NCBI GenBank assembly: GCA_020723185.1 | Contig: DYJI01000003.1 | Coordinates: forward strand, 124,001 to 188,000 | Direction of reading: 5' to 3' | Source: Sideroxydans lithotrophicus | Lineage (GTDB): Bacteria > Pseudomonadota > Gammaproteobacteria > Burkholderiales > Gallionellaceae | Length of the DNA stretch: 64,000 nucleotides | Shown here: piece after piece, positions 17,879 to 27,924 of the stretch | Numbering within the stretch: the stretch's first letter is position 1 | Layout of the letters: each line of letters opens with the position of its first letter | Notes under the pieces: generated by a model | Databases searched by the model: none | The model's input: the letters and a program-made list of their open reading frames with translations, nothing else | Told to the model about the DNA's origin: nothing | Program-made: the position numbers and the translations under genes

Positions 17879-18199
17879 ATGAATACCAATCAGGTTCACG
17901 AAGAGATCCGCGAGATCAATCTTTCCTACATGATGCTGGCACAGCAGATGATCCGCAGCGACAAGGCCAGCGCGATATTCCGTCTCGGCATCAGCGAGGA
18001 GCTGGCCGAGTTGATCGACGGCTTGTCGCCGGCGCAGATGCTGAAGATGACGGGATCCAACATGTTGTTGTGCCGTTTCCGCTTCGACGAGCAACTGTTG
18101 TTGAACATGATCACCGACTACAACAAGGACCGCATGATGTCCCATGCGCATGCCACCATCCTGATGGCCGGCCAGCAAGTCGAAGCCTTGGCCGCTTAA
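17879..18199 (+). CDS. flhD: Flagellar master regulator subunit FlhD
   Basis: 106 residues. FlhD forms the FlhD4C2 activator that turns on class II flagellar genes. The N-terminus MNTNQVHEEIREINLSYM aligns with enterobacterial FlhD (MNTSELLKHIYDINLSYL, from memory), which fixes the start at 17879; GAGGGG lies 8 bases upstream. The longer frame starting at 17831 has no ribosome site. flhC starts 10 bases downstream. Confidence 0.95.
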   Translation: MNTNQVHEEIREINLSYMMLAQQMIRSDKASAIFRLGISEELAELIDGLSPAQMLKMTGSNMLLCRFRFDEQLLLNMITDYNKDRMMSHAHATILMAGQQVEALAA

Positions 18200-18209
18200 G
18201 GAGCCGATC

Positions 18210-18752
18210 ATGCGCAACAAGAGTGTGGTGAACGAGGCGCGCGAGATCCAGATCGCGGTGGACCTGATCAATCTGGGCGCGCGCTTGCAGCTGCTGCAAG
18301 AGGAGACCAATCTGAGCCGTGAGCGTCTGCTCAAGCTCTACAAGGAAGTAAAGGGCGAATCGCCCTCCAAGGGCATGCTGCCTTATTCCACCGACTGGTT
18401 CATGAGCTGGTTGCCGAACATCCACTCTTCGCTGTTCATGGGAATCCACCAGTTCCTGGTTAAGAATGCGAACGTCTCCGGTGTCGAGGCGCTCATCAAG
18501 AGTTACCGTCTGTATCTGGAACAGGCCGAGGTCGGCGAAGACGAGCCGACCCTGAGCATCACCCGCGCCTGGTTCCTGATCCGATTCTTCGAGGCCGGCA
18601 TGATGCAACTGACGCGCTGCAAGGAATGCGGCGGCCATTTCGTGGTGCACACCAACGAATTGTGCGATGAATACAGTTGCGGCATCTGCCGCCCGCCCTC
18701 GCGCGCGGGCAAGACCCGCAAGGCAGCCCAGCTTGCTGCGGCAATGGCATGA
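18210..18752 (+). CDS. flhC: Flagellar master regulator subunit FlhC
   Basis: 180 residues, partner of FlhD and the main DNA-contacting subunit. The four-cysteine zinc site near the C-terminus is visible (CKECGG, then C in NELCDEY and CGIC). Strong GGAG ribosome site. It is followed by an intrinsic terminator, so flhDC is a two-gene unit. Confidence 0.96.
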   Translation: MRNKSVVNEAREIQIAVDLINLGARLQLLQEETNLSRERLLKLYKEVKGESPSKGMLPYSTDWFMSWLPNIHSSLFMGIHQFLVKNANVSGVEALIKSYRLYLEQAEVGEDEPTLSITRAWFLIRFFEAGMMQLTRCKECGGHFVVHTNELCDEYSCGICRPPSRAGKTRKAAQLAAAMA

Positions 18753-18785
18753 TCGCCTGCAGTTGAACGATGATGTCCAGTTCTC

Positions 18786-18834
18786 ATCGCCGCCACGTCC
18801 GGAGCATGATCGGGTGTGGCGGCGATTGGTTTTT
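18786..18834 (+). terminator. Intrinsic terminator after flhDC
   Basis: A perfect 11-base-pair stem ATCGCCGCCAC (18786-18796) with GTGGCGGCGAT (18816-18826), 19-base loop, then TGG and T5. It separates flhDC from motAB. The remaining 115 bases to motA hold no clear promoter. Confidence 0.85.
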
Positions 18835-18949
18835 CGGGAACTGAAAGGCTCGAATTGCCCTGTATATGCCGGTTTGTTCGCGTAATGAAGCCAAAAAGAG
18901 CCTGCTAGGATACGATTGAGCCTTGGATAGGCATAAGTAGAGGTGAACC

Positions 18950-19804
18950 ATGCTGGTAATCGTTGGATATGTTGTGGTGCTGGGCTCGGTCTTTGGCGGC
19001 TACGCGTTGGCGGGCGGCCATCTGGGCGGTTTGTACCAGCCTCTTGAGTTGTTGATGATCGGTGGCGGTGCGCTGGGCGCATTCTTCGTGGGCAACAGCA
19101 TGGGTGCCATCAAGGCGACCTTCAAGGCGATCCCGCTCATTTTCAAGGGCTCCAAATACAACAAAGAGACCTACATGGAGCTGATGGCGCTCATGTACGA
19201 GTTGCTGGGCAAGGTGCGCAAGGAAGGCATGATGTCCATCGAGGGCGATGTCGAGAACCCCAACGAGAGTGCCATTTTCGCCAAGTATCCCAAGATATTG
19301 AACGACCATCATGTGGTCGAGTTCATCACCGACTATCTGCGCATCATGGTCAGCGGCAACCTGAACGCGATGGAGATCGAGAACCTGATGGATGTGGAGA
19401 TCGAGACGCATCACCATGAGGCCCTGGTGCCGTCGCATGTCATCGCAAAACTGGGCGACGGCATGCCGGCTTTCGGTATCGTCGCCGCCGTGATGGGCGT
19501 GGTGCACACCATGGAGTCGGTGGGGATCCCGCCGGCAGAGCTCGGTATCCTCATCGCGCACGCGCTGGTCGGTACTTTCCTCGGTATCTTGCTGGCCTAT
19601 GGTTTCGTCGGCCCGCTGGCGGGACTGCTGGAGCAGAAAGCGGACGAGGAGAGCAAGATCTATCAGGCGGCCAAGGTGGTGCTGTTGGCCAACCTGAACG
19701 GTTATGCGCCGGCGATGGCGGTCGAGTTCGGGCGCAAGGTGCTCAACTCCACAGACCGCCCCGGATTCGCCGAGCTTGAAGAACACGTCAAGCAGAAGCG
19801 CTAG
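18950..19804 (+). CDS. motA: Flagellar stator protein MotA
   Basis: 284 residues, four membrane helices (about 3-22, 31-50, 170-190, 203-222) with a large cytoplasmic loop between the second and third that contacts the rotor. FGIVAAVMGVVHTM and LVGTFLGILLAYG are typical of H+-type MotA. It pairs with motB 16 bases downstream. A second stator pair is encoded at 42686-44189. Confidence 0.96.
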   Translation: MLVIVGYVVVLGSVFGGYALAGGHLGGLYQPLELLMIGGGALGAFFVGNSMGAIKATFKAIPLIFKGSKYNKETYMELMALMYELLGKVRKEGMMSIEGDVENPNESAIFAKYPKILNDHHVVEFITDYLRIMVSGNLNAMEIENLMDVEIETHHHEALVPSHVIAKLGDGMPAFGIVAAVMGVVHTMESVGIPPAELGILIAHALVGTFLGILLAYGFVGPLAGLLEQKADEESKIYQAAKVVLLANLNGYAPAMAVEFGRKVLNSTDRPGFAELEEHVKQKR

Positions 19805-19820
19805 GACGAAGCGATGAATC

Positions 19821-20849
19821 ATGGCTGAAGACAAGAACAAACGCCCCATCGTCATCAAGCGCATCAAGAAGGTGGCGGGCGGCCATCATGGCGGTGCATG
19901 GAAGATCGCTTACGCGGACTTCGTGACGGCGATGATGGCGTTCTTCTTGTTGATGTGGTTGCTGGGCTCCACCGCCAAAGGGGATCTGCAGGGGATCGCG
20001 GAGTATTTCAAGACCCCCCTGAAAGTTGCGCTGATGGGCGGCGAAGGCAGCGGCGACAGTTCCAGCATCATCAAGGGCGGCGGGCAGGACCTGACCCGCA
20101 CGGAAGGTCAGGTGAAGAAGGGGGAGATCGAGGCCGAGAAGAAGGTCATCAACCTCAAGGCCGCCAAGCAGGAGTTCCTGCGACTGGAGGCAAAGAAAGA
20201 GATCGATGCATTGCGCCAGCTGAAGAAGAACATCGAGGCGGCGATAGAGAACAACAAGAAGCTCGAGAAGTTCAAGGACCAGATATTGCTCGACCTGACC
20301 ACGGAAGGATTGCGCATCCAGATCGTGGACGAGAAGAACCGGCCCATGTTCCAGAGCGGCAGTGCGCAACTGGAGGATTACACGCGCGACATCCTGCGCG
20401 AGATCGGCAAGACCTTGAACGATATGCCGAACAAGGTCAGCCTGTCGGGCCACACCGATGCGCAGCCTTTCGGGATCAAGGGCGGGCGGTACAGCAACTG
20501 GGAGCTGTCGGCCGACCGTGCCAACGCATCACGTCGCGAATTGATCTCCGGCGGTCTGGCGGATGACAAGATCGTGCGCGTGGTGGGACTTTCTTCTGCG
20601 GTCTTGTTCGACAAGGCGGAACCGCTGAACCCGATCAATCGACGCATCAGTATCATCGTGATGAACAAGAAGGCAGAAGAGGCGGCGCAGCAGGATGGCG
20701 GCACGGTGCAGATCGATGCCGAGGACGGCGATGCGGCAGAGGCGTTGGGTGTTTCCGGTGTGGCAGCCTCCTCGCCGGAAGGGGCGGCTGCCGCGAACGA
20801 GGTGACGGAAACCGCGCCACAAGGGGCTTTGCCGGCAGGGTTGCATTAA
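19821..20849 (+). CDS. motB: Flagellar stator protein MotB
   Basis: 342 residues. The N-terminal basic segment ends in GAWKIAYADFVTAMMAFFLL; the Asp of YADF is the proton-binding residue. A plug/linker region and an OmpA-like peptidoglycan-binding domain follow (about 185-305, with SGHTDAQPF and NRRISIIV). The Ala/Glu-rich tail of about 40 residues is long for MotB. The stop codon overlaps the -35 of the FliA promoter for the next chemoreceptor. Confidence 0.95.
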   Translation: MAEDKNKRPIVIKRIKKVAGGHHGGAWKIAYADFVTAMMAFFLLMWLLGSTAKGDLQGIAEYFKTPLKVALMGGEGSGDSSSIIKGGGQDLTRTEGQVKKGEIEAEKKVINLKAAKQEFLRLEAKKEIDALRQLKKNIEAAIENNKKLEKFKDQILLDLTTEGLRIQIVDEKNRPMFQSGSAQLEDYTRDILREIGKTLNDMPNKVSLSGHTDAQPFGIKGGRYSNWELSADRANASRRELISGGLADDKIVRVVGLSSAVLFDKAEPLNPINRRISIIVMNKKAEEAAQQDGGTVQIDAEDGDAAEALGVSGVAASSPEGAAAANEVTETAPQGALPAGLH

Positions 20850-20873
20850 AGAAGCTTGAAAAACGGCCGTTAG
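20847..20873 (+). promoter_or_regulatory. FliA (sigma28) promoter for the haem-c chemoreceptor operon
   Basis: TAAAG (20847-20851), exactly 14 bases, then GCCGTTAG (20866-20873), against the consensus TAAAG-N14-GCCGATAA; six of eight -10 positions match. It lies 32 bases before the chemoreceptor start and probably drives the run of chemotaxis genes that follows. Confidence 0.7.
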
Positions 20874-20904
20874 CCAGTCATAAGCGGCAATTTACGCAGG
20901 GGGA

Positions 20905-22536
20905 ATGAACATGAACAAATGGTGGAGCAAACTTTCGCTGAAGAGCAAACTTCAGATCCCGATCCAGCTGATCCTGCTGGCCATCATGGTGCTGGCGCAA
21001 CGCTCGGCGCTGAGTACGTTCGAGGAGCGCATCCTGGAAGAGGCGCGGCAAAAAGCCGAGGTCTCTGCCGACGGCGTGCTGAACGGGCTCAACATGCTGA
21101 TGCTGAACGGCATCATCAGCGATGCCGAGCAGCGCAAGCTGTATGTGGAGAAGATGGGGGCTTCGAACAAGGTGGTCAATCTGCGCGTGATGCGCCACAC
21201 CCCCGTCATCGAACAATTCGGTGCCGGATTGTCTTCCGAACAGGCCAAGGATGAGATGGACAGGGAGGCCTTGTCCACCGGCAAGCAGCAGACGCGGGTG
21301 GAGAAGCAGGGCGAGTTGCACACCTTGCGCGTCGTCGTGCCGTTCATCGCGCAGGCGGATTTCCGCGGCACCAATTGCCTGATGTGCCACATCGTTCCTG
21401 AAGGTTCCGTCAACGGTGCGGCCAGCATCACGCTGGACGTTTCCGAGGAGTTCGATCTGATGGCGCGTGCCAATACCGTGTTGTGGGGCATCCAGATCGC
21501 GATCCAGATATTCCTCTATTTCATGATCGGCTGGCTGATCGGATTCGTCACCGGGCCGACCCGGACGCTGCAGCAAGCCATGCTGACGATGCAGGCTACC
21601 GGCGACCTGTCCAAGCGTGCCCCGGTGAGCACCGAGGATGAGGTCGGGCAGACCGTGCAGGCGTTCAACGCACTGGCCAACAATTTCCAGGTCATCGTAT
21701 CACAGGTCGACGGACAAGCTTCGCAAGTGGCGAGCGCCTCGCATTCCCTGTCTGGCGATGCCGCCACACTGGCGACCAGTGTGCAGAAGCAAAGCGATGC
21801 GGCGGCCGTCGTGGCGAGCGCAGTCTCGCAAGTGAGCAGCAGTATCGGCCAGGTCGCGGAAAGTACCAGCCGCGTGGCCAAACTCTCCCACGAGAGTCTG
21901 GAACGCGCCAATCGCGGACAGGAGAGTTTGCAGGAGATGGTGCAGGAACTGAGCAACGTCGAGCGTGCGGTGGGCGAGATCGCCAATTCGGTCAACCAGT
22001 TCGTGGCCAACACGCAGAGCATCACCAGCATGACGCAGCAGGTGCGCGACATCGCCGAGCAGACCAATCTGCTGGCACTGAATGCCGCGATCGAGGCGGC
22101 GCGCGCGGGCGAGCAGGGCCGAGGCTTCGCGGTGGTGGCCGATGAAGTGCGCAAGCTGGCGGAGAAGTCCGCCCAGTCCGCCACCCAGATCGACGAAGTG
22201 ACGCAGTCGCTGGGCAGTCAGTCCGAGCAGGTGGAGCGCACGGTGCAGACCGGCATGAGCGCCTTGCAGACCAGCCAGGCACATGTGGGTGATGTGACCA
22301 AGATCCTGATCGAATCGAACCAGTCGGTCGGCGGCGTGAATGAAGGACTGGAGGAGATATCCCGTTCCATCAATTCACAGCGTGACGCGGCACAGGAGAT
22401 CGCGCGCAACGTCGAGAACATCGCCGCCATGGCCGAGCAGAGCAATGCCGTGGTGCAACGCACCGTGGCATCTGCGCAAACCATGGAGCAAGTCGCGGAA
22501 AGTCTGAAATCCACGGTGGGCAAATTCAAGATCTGA
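20905..22536 (+). CDS. Methyl-accepting chemotaxis protein with periplasmic haem-c sensor
   Basis: 543 residues. Membrane segments at about 17-33 and 195-214 flank a periplasmic domain with a CLMCH haem c attachment motif (C158, C161, H162). HAMP (about 215-270) and a full signalling domain follow, with the conserved hairpin tip ([20 protein letters not shown]). Haem-c sensors of this layout are known from Geobacter chemoreceptors; they respond to redox conditions or small ligands. An ATG six bases downstream (20911) is an alternative start. It sits behind a FliA promoter, and the sensor is related to that of the next gene. Confidence 0.92.
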   Translation: MNMNKWWSKLSLKSKLQIPIQLILLAIMVLAQRSALSTFEERILEEARQKAEVSADGVLNGLNMLMLNGIISDAEQRKLYVEKMGASNKVVNLRVMRHTPVIEQFGAGLSSEQAKDEMDREALSTGKQQTRVEKQGELHTLRVVVPFIAQADFRGTNCLMCHIVPEGSVNGAASITLDVSEEFDLMARANTVLWGIQIAIQIFLYFMIGWLIGFVTGPTRTLQQAMLTMQATGDLSKRAPVSTEDEVGQTVQAFNALANNFQVIVSQVDGQASQVASASHSLSGDAATLATSVQKQSDAAAVVASAVSQVSSSIGQVAESTSRVAKLSHESLERANRGQESLQEMVQELSNVERAVGEIANSVNQFVANTQSITSMTQQVRDIAEQTNLLALNAAIEAARAGEQGRGFAVVADEVRKLAEKSAQSATQIDEVTQSLGSQSEQVERTVQTGMSALQTSQAHVGDVTKILIESNQSVGGVNEGLEEISRSINSQRDAAQEIARNVENIAAMAEQSNAVVQRTVASAQTMEQVAESLKSTVGKFKI

Positions 22537-22563
22537 TGAGCAGGTAGCACCAGGAGGAAGATC

Positions 22564-24648
22564 ATGCAAAACAAGAACGCATATGTGTCGCAGAAGGAGG
22601 TCACTTTCCCGGAGGGGGAGGTGCTGATCTCCAAGACCGACACCAAGGGCATCATCACCTATTGCAATGACGCCTTCGAGCGCTTGTCGGGTTACTCGCG
22701 TGCAGAACTGATCGGCAAGAGCCACAACATCGTGCGCCACCCCGACATGCCGCCGCAGGCATTCAAATGGTTGTGGGATACCCTGAAATCAGAACGTCCG
22801 TGGCGCGGGCTGGTGAAGAACCGCTGCAAGAACGGCGACCACTATTGGGTGCGTGCCACGGTCGCCCCCATCCTGGAAGGCGGCAATATCATCGGCTATG
22901 TCTCGGTGCGACGGCCGCCCACGCGTGCGCAGATCGCCAGGGCAGAATCAAAGTATCGCGAACTCAATCAGGGCGGTGGCGAGGTCGTCTCCCGCTATGA
23001 GAAGTTCAAGATCAAGAACTGGTCGCTGAAAGCCAAGCTGCAGGCAGCGATCCAGATCCCGCTGTTGCTCATCCTGACCGTGGCGCAGATGTATCTGACC
23101 GGCAGCATGCAGGACGAGGCGAAGCTGCAGGCGGAATCCAAAGGCGCACAGATCGCCACGCAGATCATCGACAACGCCAACATGCTGATGGTGACCGGCC
23201 AGATCGGTATCGAGGAGAACCGCAAGCTGCTGATCGAGAAGGTCACCTCATCGGGTCATGTGAAATCCGCGGTCATCCTGCGTTCGGATCATCTGGCATC
23301 CCAGTACGGTGCCGGCACGCCCGAGCAGAAGGCCAGGGACGACGTGCAGCGCGATGTCCTGACTTCCGGCAAGGCTAAAGTGAGCTATGGCGAAGACCGT
23401 GCCGGTTCACCGATCCTGCGTATCGTCACCCCCTATCCCGCCAGCAAGGACTTCCACGGCACGGATTGCACGCTGTGCCATGCCGGGCCGGATAACTGGG
23501 TGACGGGTGCATCCGACATCACCATCGACCTCAAGGACGATTTCGACCGCATCCATCTGATGGAGATGAAGGTATTGGCAGGACAGATCGTGCTGCAACT
23601 GTTCCTGTTCTTCTTCATCGGCTACTGCGTGGACCGCTTCATCCATCGTCCGCTGTCCCAGGTCGAAAGAGAATTCCGCAACATCATGGAAGGCAACCTC
23701 GATACCGAACTGGATATCACCATCCAGGACGAGATGGGCAAACTGTTGTGCGCGATCCAGACCATGCAGACCTATCTGCGCACCATGGTGGACGAGATCG
23801 TCACGCCGGTCGGCAAGATGCGCGACAAGGTACGCTCCGTGGACGAGAAGGTGGGCATGGTGGCGAGCAATGCCGTGACGGAACAGGCGCAGATACAAAG
23901 TATCGCGGCGACCATGGAGCAGTTCAGCCAGTCCATCGCCGAAGTGGCGAACATGGCGTCCGACTCACTGACCGAGATGAAGCGTACCCAGAGCATCGTG
24001 GAGCAGAACAATGCGAATATGGGGCTCAGTATCGACGCGACCACCAAGGTGGCCGAGACCGTGCAGCGCTCCAGCAAGACCATTTCCGATCTGGGGGCTT
24101 CCATAGAAAGAATCGGTAAAATAGCAAACTCGATCAAGGAGATCGCCGACCAGACCAACCTGCTGGCGCTGAATGCCGCGATCGAAGCGGCACGTGCCGG
24201 CGAGCAGGGGCGCGGGTTCGCGGTGGTGGCGGACGAGGTGCGCAAGCTGGCTGAACGCACGGCCTCAAGCACCAAGGACATCACCAGGACCATCGCCGAG
24301 ATCACGGCCATCTCCGAGGAGGCGGTCAAATCCATGGGCGAGGCGGTGACCGAGGTGGAGAGTGGTATAACCCTCATCCGCACCAATGGCGAGCAGCTGA
24401 AAGAAGTGATGGAGGCTACCGTGAGCATGTCGCAGCGCATCGATCACATCACGCTGTCGTCGAAGGAACAATCGGTGGCAGGTGAGAACGTGGCCAAGAG
24501 TCTGGAACACATCACCAGTCTGGTGGACGAGAATGCCCGGTCTTCGCAGCAGACGCGCGATGCGGCGGTAGAACTGGCGAAGTCGGCCGATGAATTGAGC
24601 AAGGCCGGTTATCCGCTGACCAAATGTGGCATGCGGAACCAGGGCTGA
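22564..24648 (+). CDS. Chemoreceptor with N-terminal Aer-like PAS and periplasmic haem-c sensor
   Basis: 694 residues. A cytoplasmic PAS domain (about 15-125) carries the Aer signature ([24 protein letters not shown]), which in Aer binds FAD. A membrane segment (about 158-178), a periplasmic domain with CTLCH (C302, C305, H306), a second membrane segment (about 340-358), HAMP and a signalling domain follow. One protein therefore seems to carry redox cofactors on both sides of the membrane. The periplasmic part resembles that of the previous gene, suggesting duplication. GGAGGAAG ribosome site; cheV follows after 14 bases. Confidence 0.92.
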   Translation: MQNKNAYVSQKEVTFPEGEVLISKTDTKGIITYCNDAFERLSGYSRAELIGKSHNIVRHPDMPPQAFKWLWDTLKSERPWRGLVKNRCKNGDHYWVRATVAPILEGGNIIGYVSVRRPPTRAQIARAESKYRELNQGGGEVVSRYEKFKIKNWSLKAKLQAAIQIPLLLILTVAQMYLTGSMQDEAKLQAESKGAQIATQIIDNANMLMVTGQIGIEENRKLLIEKVTSSGHVKSAVILRSDHLASQYGAGTPEQKARDDVQRDVLTSGKAKVSYGEDRAGSPILRIVTPYPASKDFHGTDCTLCHAGPDNWVTGASDITIDLKDDFDRIHLMEMKVLAGQIVLQLFLFFFIGYCVDRFIHRPLSQVEREFRNIMEGNLDTELDITIQDEMGKLLCAIQTMQTYLRTMVDEIVTPVGKMRDKVRSVDEKVGMVASNAVTEQAQIQSIAATMEQFSQSIAEVANMASDSLTEMKRTQSIVEQNNANMGLSIDATTKVAETVQRSSKTISDLGASIERIGKIANSIKEIADQTNLLALNAAIEAARAGEQGRGFAVVADEVRKLAERTASSTKDITRTIAEITAISEEAVKSMGEAVTEVESGITLIRTNGEQLKEVMEATVSMSQRIDHITLSSKEQSVAGENVAKSLEHITSLVDENARSSQQTRDAAVELAKSADELSKAGYPLTKCGMRNQG

Positions 24649-24662
24649 GCAAGGAGGAAGCA

Positions 24663-25607
24663 ATGTCAGAACTGTTAAAGAATATCGACGCGCGCACCAA
24701 GCTTGCGGGTACCAACAAACTGGAGATATTGATGTTCTCCCTCGGCAAGGACCTGCGCACCGGTCGCGAGGAGACCTTCGGCATCAACGTGTTCAAGGTG
24801 CGCGAAGTGATGCGCATACCAGAGATCACACGCGCGCCAGAGATGCCCCCGTCGGTCGAGGGCATGGTGAGCCTGCGCGGTGCACTGGTGCCGGTGATCG
24901 ATCTGGCGAAATATATCGGCATGGAGTCCGACACCAAGCCGGGCATCATGATCGTGACCGAGTACAACGGTCACACGCAGGGCTTCCTGGTGAAGTCGGT
25001 GGATAACATCCTGCGTCTGGACTGGTCTGCGATGCGCGTTCCGCCCGAGATGCTGGTGGCCGAGATGGGCGGACTGGTGACTGCCATCACCGAGCTGAAG
25101 GACAAGCGGCTGGTGATGATGCTGGATGTGGAGAAGGTGCTGGCGGAGACCGGTCACTTCGGCTCCGACGAGATGATCTTCAAGGCGGTCCAGCCCATCA
25201 ACAAGGAGAACCGCACCGTGTTCTTCGCCGACGATTCGTCTGTCGCCCGCAACCAGATCGCGCGTACCCTCGAGGCGATGGGCGTCAAATCCATCTCCGC
25301 CATCAACGGGCGCAAGGCTTGGGAGGAGCTGGCACGCATGGCGGACTATGCCGAGTCTTCCAACACGCCGTTGAAAGAGATGGTGCAGGTGATCCTGACC
25401 GACGTGGAGATGCCGGAGATGGACGGCTACATGCTGACCCGCAAGATCAAGGCGGACAAGCGCTTCAACGGGATCCCGGTGCTGATGCATTCCTCGCTGT
25501 CCAGCAGCTCCAACCAGCAGTTGGGTAAGGCGGTCGGCGTGGATGAATATGTACCCAAGTTCGAACCGCAGAAATTGTCGCAGACGCTGGCGCGTCTGCT
25601 GGGATAA
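24663..25607 (+). CDS. cheV: CheV chemotaxis coupling protein (first copy)
   Basis: 314 residues: CheW-like domain (about 5-170) followed by a receiver domain (about 185-312). The receiver keeps the acidic pair (ADDS), phospho-acceptor Asp (LTDVEMPEMDG), Ser (MHSSLS) and Lys (VPKFEP). CheV links chemoreceptors to CheA and can be tuned by phosphorylation. The start at 24663 follows AAGGAGGAAG; the in-frame extension to 24624 overlaps the chemoreceptor and is not needed. No cheW lies in the cluster. Confidence 0.95.
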   Translation: MSELLKNIDARTKLAGTNKLEILMFSLGKDLRTGREETFGINVFKVREVMRIPEITRAPEMPPSVEGMVSLRGALVPVIDLAKYIGMESDTKPGIMIVTEYNGHTQGFLVKSVDNILRLDWSAMRVPPEMLVAEMGGLVTAITELKDKRLVMMLDVEKVLAETGHFGSDEMIFKAVQPINKENRTVFFADDSSVARNQIARTLEAMGVKSISAINGRKAWEELARMADYAESSNTPLKEMVQVILTDVEMPEMDGYMLTRKIKADKRFNGIPVLMHSSLSSSSNQQLGKAVGVDEYVPKFEPQKLSQTLARLLG

Positions 25608-25618
25608 GGGGGCACGAC

Positions 25619-26566
25619 ATGGCATACAACGAAGACATGCTGGCATCAGAACACGACGGGCTGCTCGATCATATCGATGCGCGCACCAATCTTGCGGGCA
25701 CCAACAAGATGGAGATCCTGTTGTTCAATCTGGGCACGGAAGAGAAGTTCGGCATCAACGTGTTCAAGGTGAAGGAGGTGTCGCAGGCCGGCAAGATCAC
25801 GCGCACCCCCAATATGCCGCAGGGCGTGGACGGCATCGTCAGCCTGCGCGGTCATGTGATGCCGGTGCTGAACCTGGCGAAGTTCATGGCGATCCGCGAG
25901 GAACAGCCGCACCAGACCATGATGGTGGCCGAATACAACAACCATATCCTCGGCTTCCTGGTGAAGGATGTGGATCGCATCATCCGCGTCGATTGGGACA
26001 AGGTGCGGCCGACCGAGGGCATGCTGTCCGACAAGGACGCGCTGATCACCGCCATCACCAATCTGGATGACGGCTCGCTGGTGTCCATCCTGGATGTGGA
26101 GCAGATCCTGTCCAACGCGTTCGGCGAGGCCATTGTCGGCAACGTCGAACGCATCGAGTCCGCGCATGACCTGTGCGTGTTCTTCGCGGATGATTCGATG
26201 GTCGCGCGGCGCAAGATCGTCGAGGTGCTGGACCGCATGGGTGTCAAGCACATCCAGTCCAACAACGGGCAGGAGGCGTGGGACCGTTTGCGCGCGATGG
26301 CGGATGCCGCCCAGAGCAGCGGACAGAACCTGCATGACCAGATCCAGGTCATCCTGACCGATGCCGAGATGCCGGCCATGGACGGCTATGTGCTGACCCA
26401 GTATGTGAAGAACGACCGACGCTTCGAGGGTATCCCGGTGGTGATGCACTCGTCGCTGTCGTCCGATGCCAACCGCGCGATGGGCAAGCGTGTGGGCGTC
26501 GACTATTACGTGCCCAAGTTCGACTCGATGGTGTTGTCGTCGACCTTGCGACCGTTGCTGACATAA
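25619..26566 (+). CDS. cheV: CheV chemotaxis coupling protein (second copy)
   Basis: 315 residues, same CheW-plus-receiver layout as the gene 11 bases upstream and clearly paralogous to it (shared DARTxLAGTNKxEIL near the start). The receiver motifs [24 protein letters not shown] and YVPKFDS are intact. Tandem CheV copies suggest division of labour between receptor classes. An AGGGGGCACG stretch before ATG serves as ribosome site. Confidence 0.95.
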   Translation: MAYNEDMLASEHDGLLDHIDARTNLAGTNKMEILLFNLGTEEKFGINVFKVKEVSQAGKITRTPNMPQGVDGIVSLRGHVMPVLNLAKFMAIREEQPHQTMMVAEYNNHILGFLVKDVDRIIRVDWDKVRPTEGMLSDKDALITAITNLDDGSLVSILDVEQILSNAFGEAIVGNVERIESAHDLCVFFADDSMVARRKIVEVLDRMGVKHIQSNNGQEAWDRLRAMADAAQSSGQNLHDQIQVILTDAEMPAMDGYVLTQYVKNDRRFEGIPVVMHSSLSSDANRAMGKRVGVDYYVPKFDSMVLSSTLRPLLT

Positions 26567-26600
26567 CAAGCTGTATGGAAGGTGTAACGAGGAGATTGAG

Positions 26601-26999
26601 ATGGGAATAGAGAACACAAAATTTCTGGTGGTGGATGATTTCTCCACGATGCGACGCATCGTGCGCAATCTCCTGAAAGAGCTGGGTTTCGTCAACGTGC
26701 AGGAAGCCGAGGACGGTGTCGATGCGCTGAACAAACTCCGCAGCGAGCAGTTCGAGTTCGTGGTGTCGGACTGGAACATGCCGAACATGACCGGCATCGA
26801 ACTGCTGCGCGCCATCCGCGCCGATGCGTCACTCAAGCATCTGCCGGTATTGATGGTGACGGCAGAAGCGAAGAAGGAGAACATCATCGAGGCGGCACAA
26901 GCGGGCGCGTCCGGTTACGTGGTCAAGCCGTTCACTGCCGCGACGCTGGATGAGAAACTGAAGAAGATATTCGCGGCTAACCCGCATCTGAACAAGTGA
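26601..26999 (+). CDS. cheY: Chemotaxis response regulator CheY
   Basis: 132 residues, a lone receiver domain. [22 protein letters not shown] and [10 protein letters not shown] give the acidic pocket and phospho-acceptor; [11 protein letters not shown] and VVKPF complete the switch residues. Phospho-CheY binds the flagellar switch. GAGGAG ribosome site; cheZ starts 8 bases later. Confidence 0.97.
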   Translation: MGIENTKFLVVDDFSTMRRIVRNLLKELGFVNVQEAEDGVDALNKLRSEQFEFVVSDWNMPNMTGIELLRAIRADASLKHLPVLMVTAEAKKENIIEAAQAGASGYVVKPFTAATLDEKLKKIFAANPHLNK

Positions 27000-27007
27000 G
27001 GTGAATC

Positions 27008-27730
27008 ATGGCTAATCCTGCAAATCAAGACTCGGACGATCTCGAAGCACTGTTCGACAGCATCATTTCCGCCAATACCGACGAGCCCAAGGCGCCGGCC
27101 AAGGTGATCCAGCTGAACGCCGATGCCGAGCCCGCGAAAGTCATCAACCAGGTCGGACAGATGGCGCGCAAGCTGCATGACACGCTGCGCGAGCTGGGCC
27201 TGCACAAGGAGATCGAGAAGGCGACCTCTTCCATCCCCGATGCGCGCGACCGCCTCAACTATGTCGCGACCCTGACGCAGCAGGCCGCCGAGCGCGTGCT
27301 GACCGCCACGGAAGCGGCGCAGCCGCTGGTCGACAAACTCTCCGACGAATCGCAGCGCCTGGCCTCGCAGTGGGATCTGCTGTTCCAGAAGAAACTGGAT
27401 GTGCAGCAGTTCAAGGAACTGGTCACGCAGACACATGCCCATCTGCACGAGGCCCCCAGACAGGGCAAGGAAGTGAACGCCTATCTGCTCGAGATCATGA
27501 TGGCGCAGGACTTCCAGGATCTGACCGGGCAGGTCATCAAGAAGATCATCCAGTTGACGCAGGAGATGGAGAAGCAACTGGTAGAACTGTTGCTGGAGAA
27601 CGCGCCGCCTGCGGTGCGTGCCGAGAACTCGGGTCTGCTGAACGGTCCGGTTATCAACGCTACCGGCAGGAACGATGTGGTCACCAGCCAGGATCAGGTG
27701 GACGACCTGCTGGAAAGTTTGGGATTTTAA
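27008..27730 (+). CDS. cheZ: CheY-phosphate phosphatase CheZ
   Basis: 240 residues. The long four-helix-bundle region carries the catalytic MMAQDFQDLTGQV segment (Asp and Gln). The C-terminus DQVDDLLESLGF is the known CheY-binding peptide of CheZ. It lies between cheY and cheA. Two bases after its stop comes a small ORF ending in the same LLESLGF. Confidence 0.97.
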   Translation: MANPANQDSDDLEALFDSIISANTDEPKAPAKVIQLNADAEPAKVINQVGQMARKLHDTLRELGLHKEIEKATSSIPDARDRLNYVATLTQQAAERVLTATEAAQPLVDKLSDESQRLASQWDLLFQKKLDVQQFKELVTQTHAHLHEAPRQGKEVNAYLLEIMMAQDFQDLTGQVIKKIIQLTQEMEKQLVELLLENAPPAVRAENSGLLNGPVINATGRNDVVTSQDQVDDLLESLGF

Positions 27731-27732
27731 CC

Positions 27733-27831
27733 ATGACGTGTATGAACAGCAGGTCTGCCACACCTCCCGCACCAGACGGCTACGCCGCACCGTGTCGGAA
27801 TGGCTACCTGCTGGAGAGCTTGGGGTTCTAG
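27733..27831 (+). CDS. 32-residue ORF ending in a copy of the CheZ CheY-binding peptide
   Basis: ATG at 27733, 2 bases after the cheZ stop and in a different frame. It encodes 32 residues, Pro/Ala/Gly-rich with two Cys, ending LLESLGF, exactly the last seven residues of CheZ. Over the last eight codons, stop included, the two DNAs differ at five positions, all third-codon and all synonymous (GAA/GAG, AGT/AGC, GGA/GGG, TTT/TTC, TAA/TAG). That pattern is what selection on protein sequence leaves. A GGGA 9 bases upstream is a weak ribosome site. It could be a free CheY-binding peptide or a decayed duplicate of the cheZ end. No homologue is known to me. Confidence 0.55.
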   Translation: MTCMNSRSATPPAPDGYAAPCRNGYLLESLGF

Positions 27832-27924
27832 AACGAGAAGGTCAAAAGGCGAAGAGAGAAGTGGCGTTGCGAGCGGAGGTCCGATCCGGCCCGCAGAGCC
27901 AGCTTCCCTAACCAGGAGAAGAAC

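Noticed and set aside
18849-18875. Possible FliA promoter before motA (GCCGGTTT with CTCGA 14 bases upstream)
   Set aside because: The -35 box does not match TAAAG or TCAAG and the -10 has only five of eight matches.
27831-27924. Further coding sequence between the CheZ-tail ORF and cheA
   Set aside because: No frame with a ribosome site or recognisable peptide; it looks like plain spacer.
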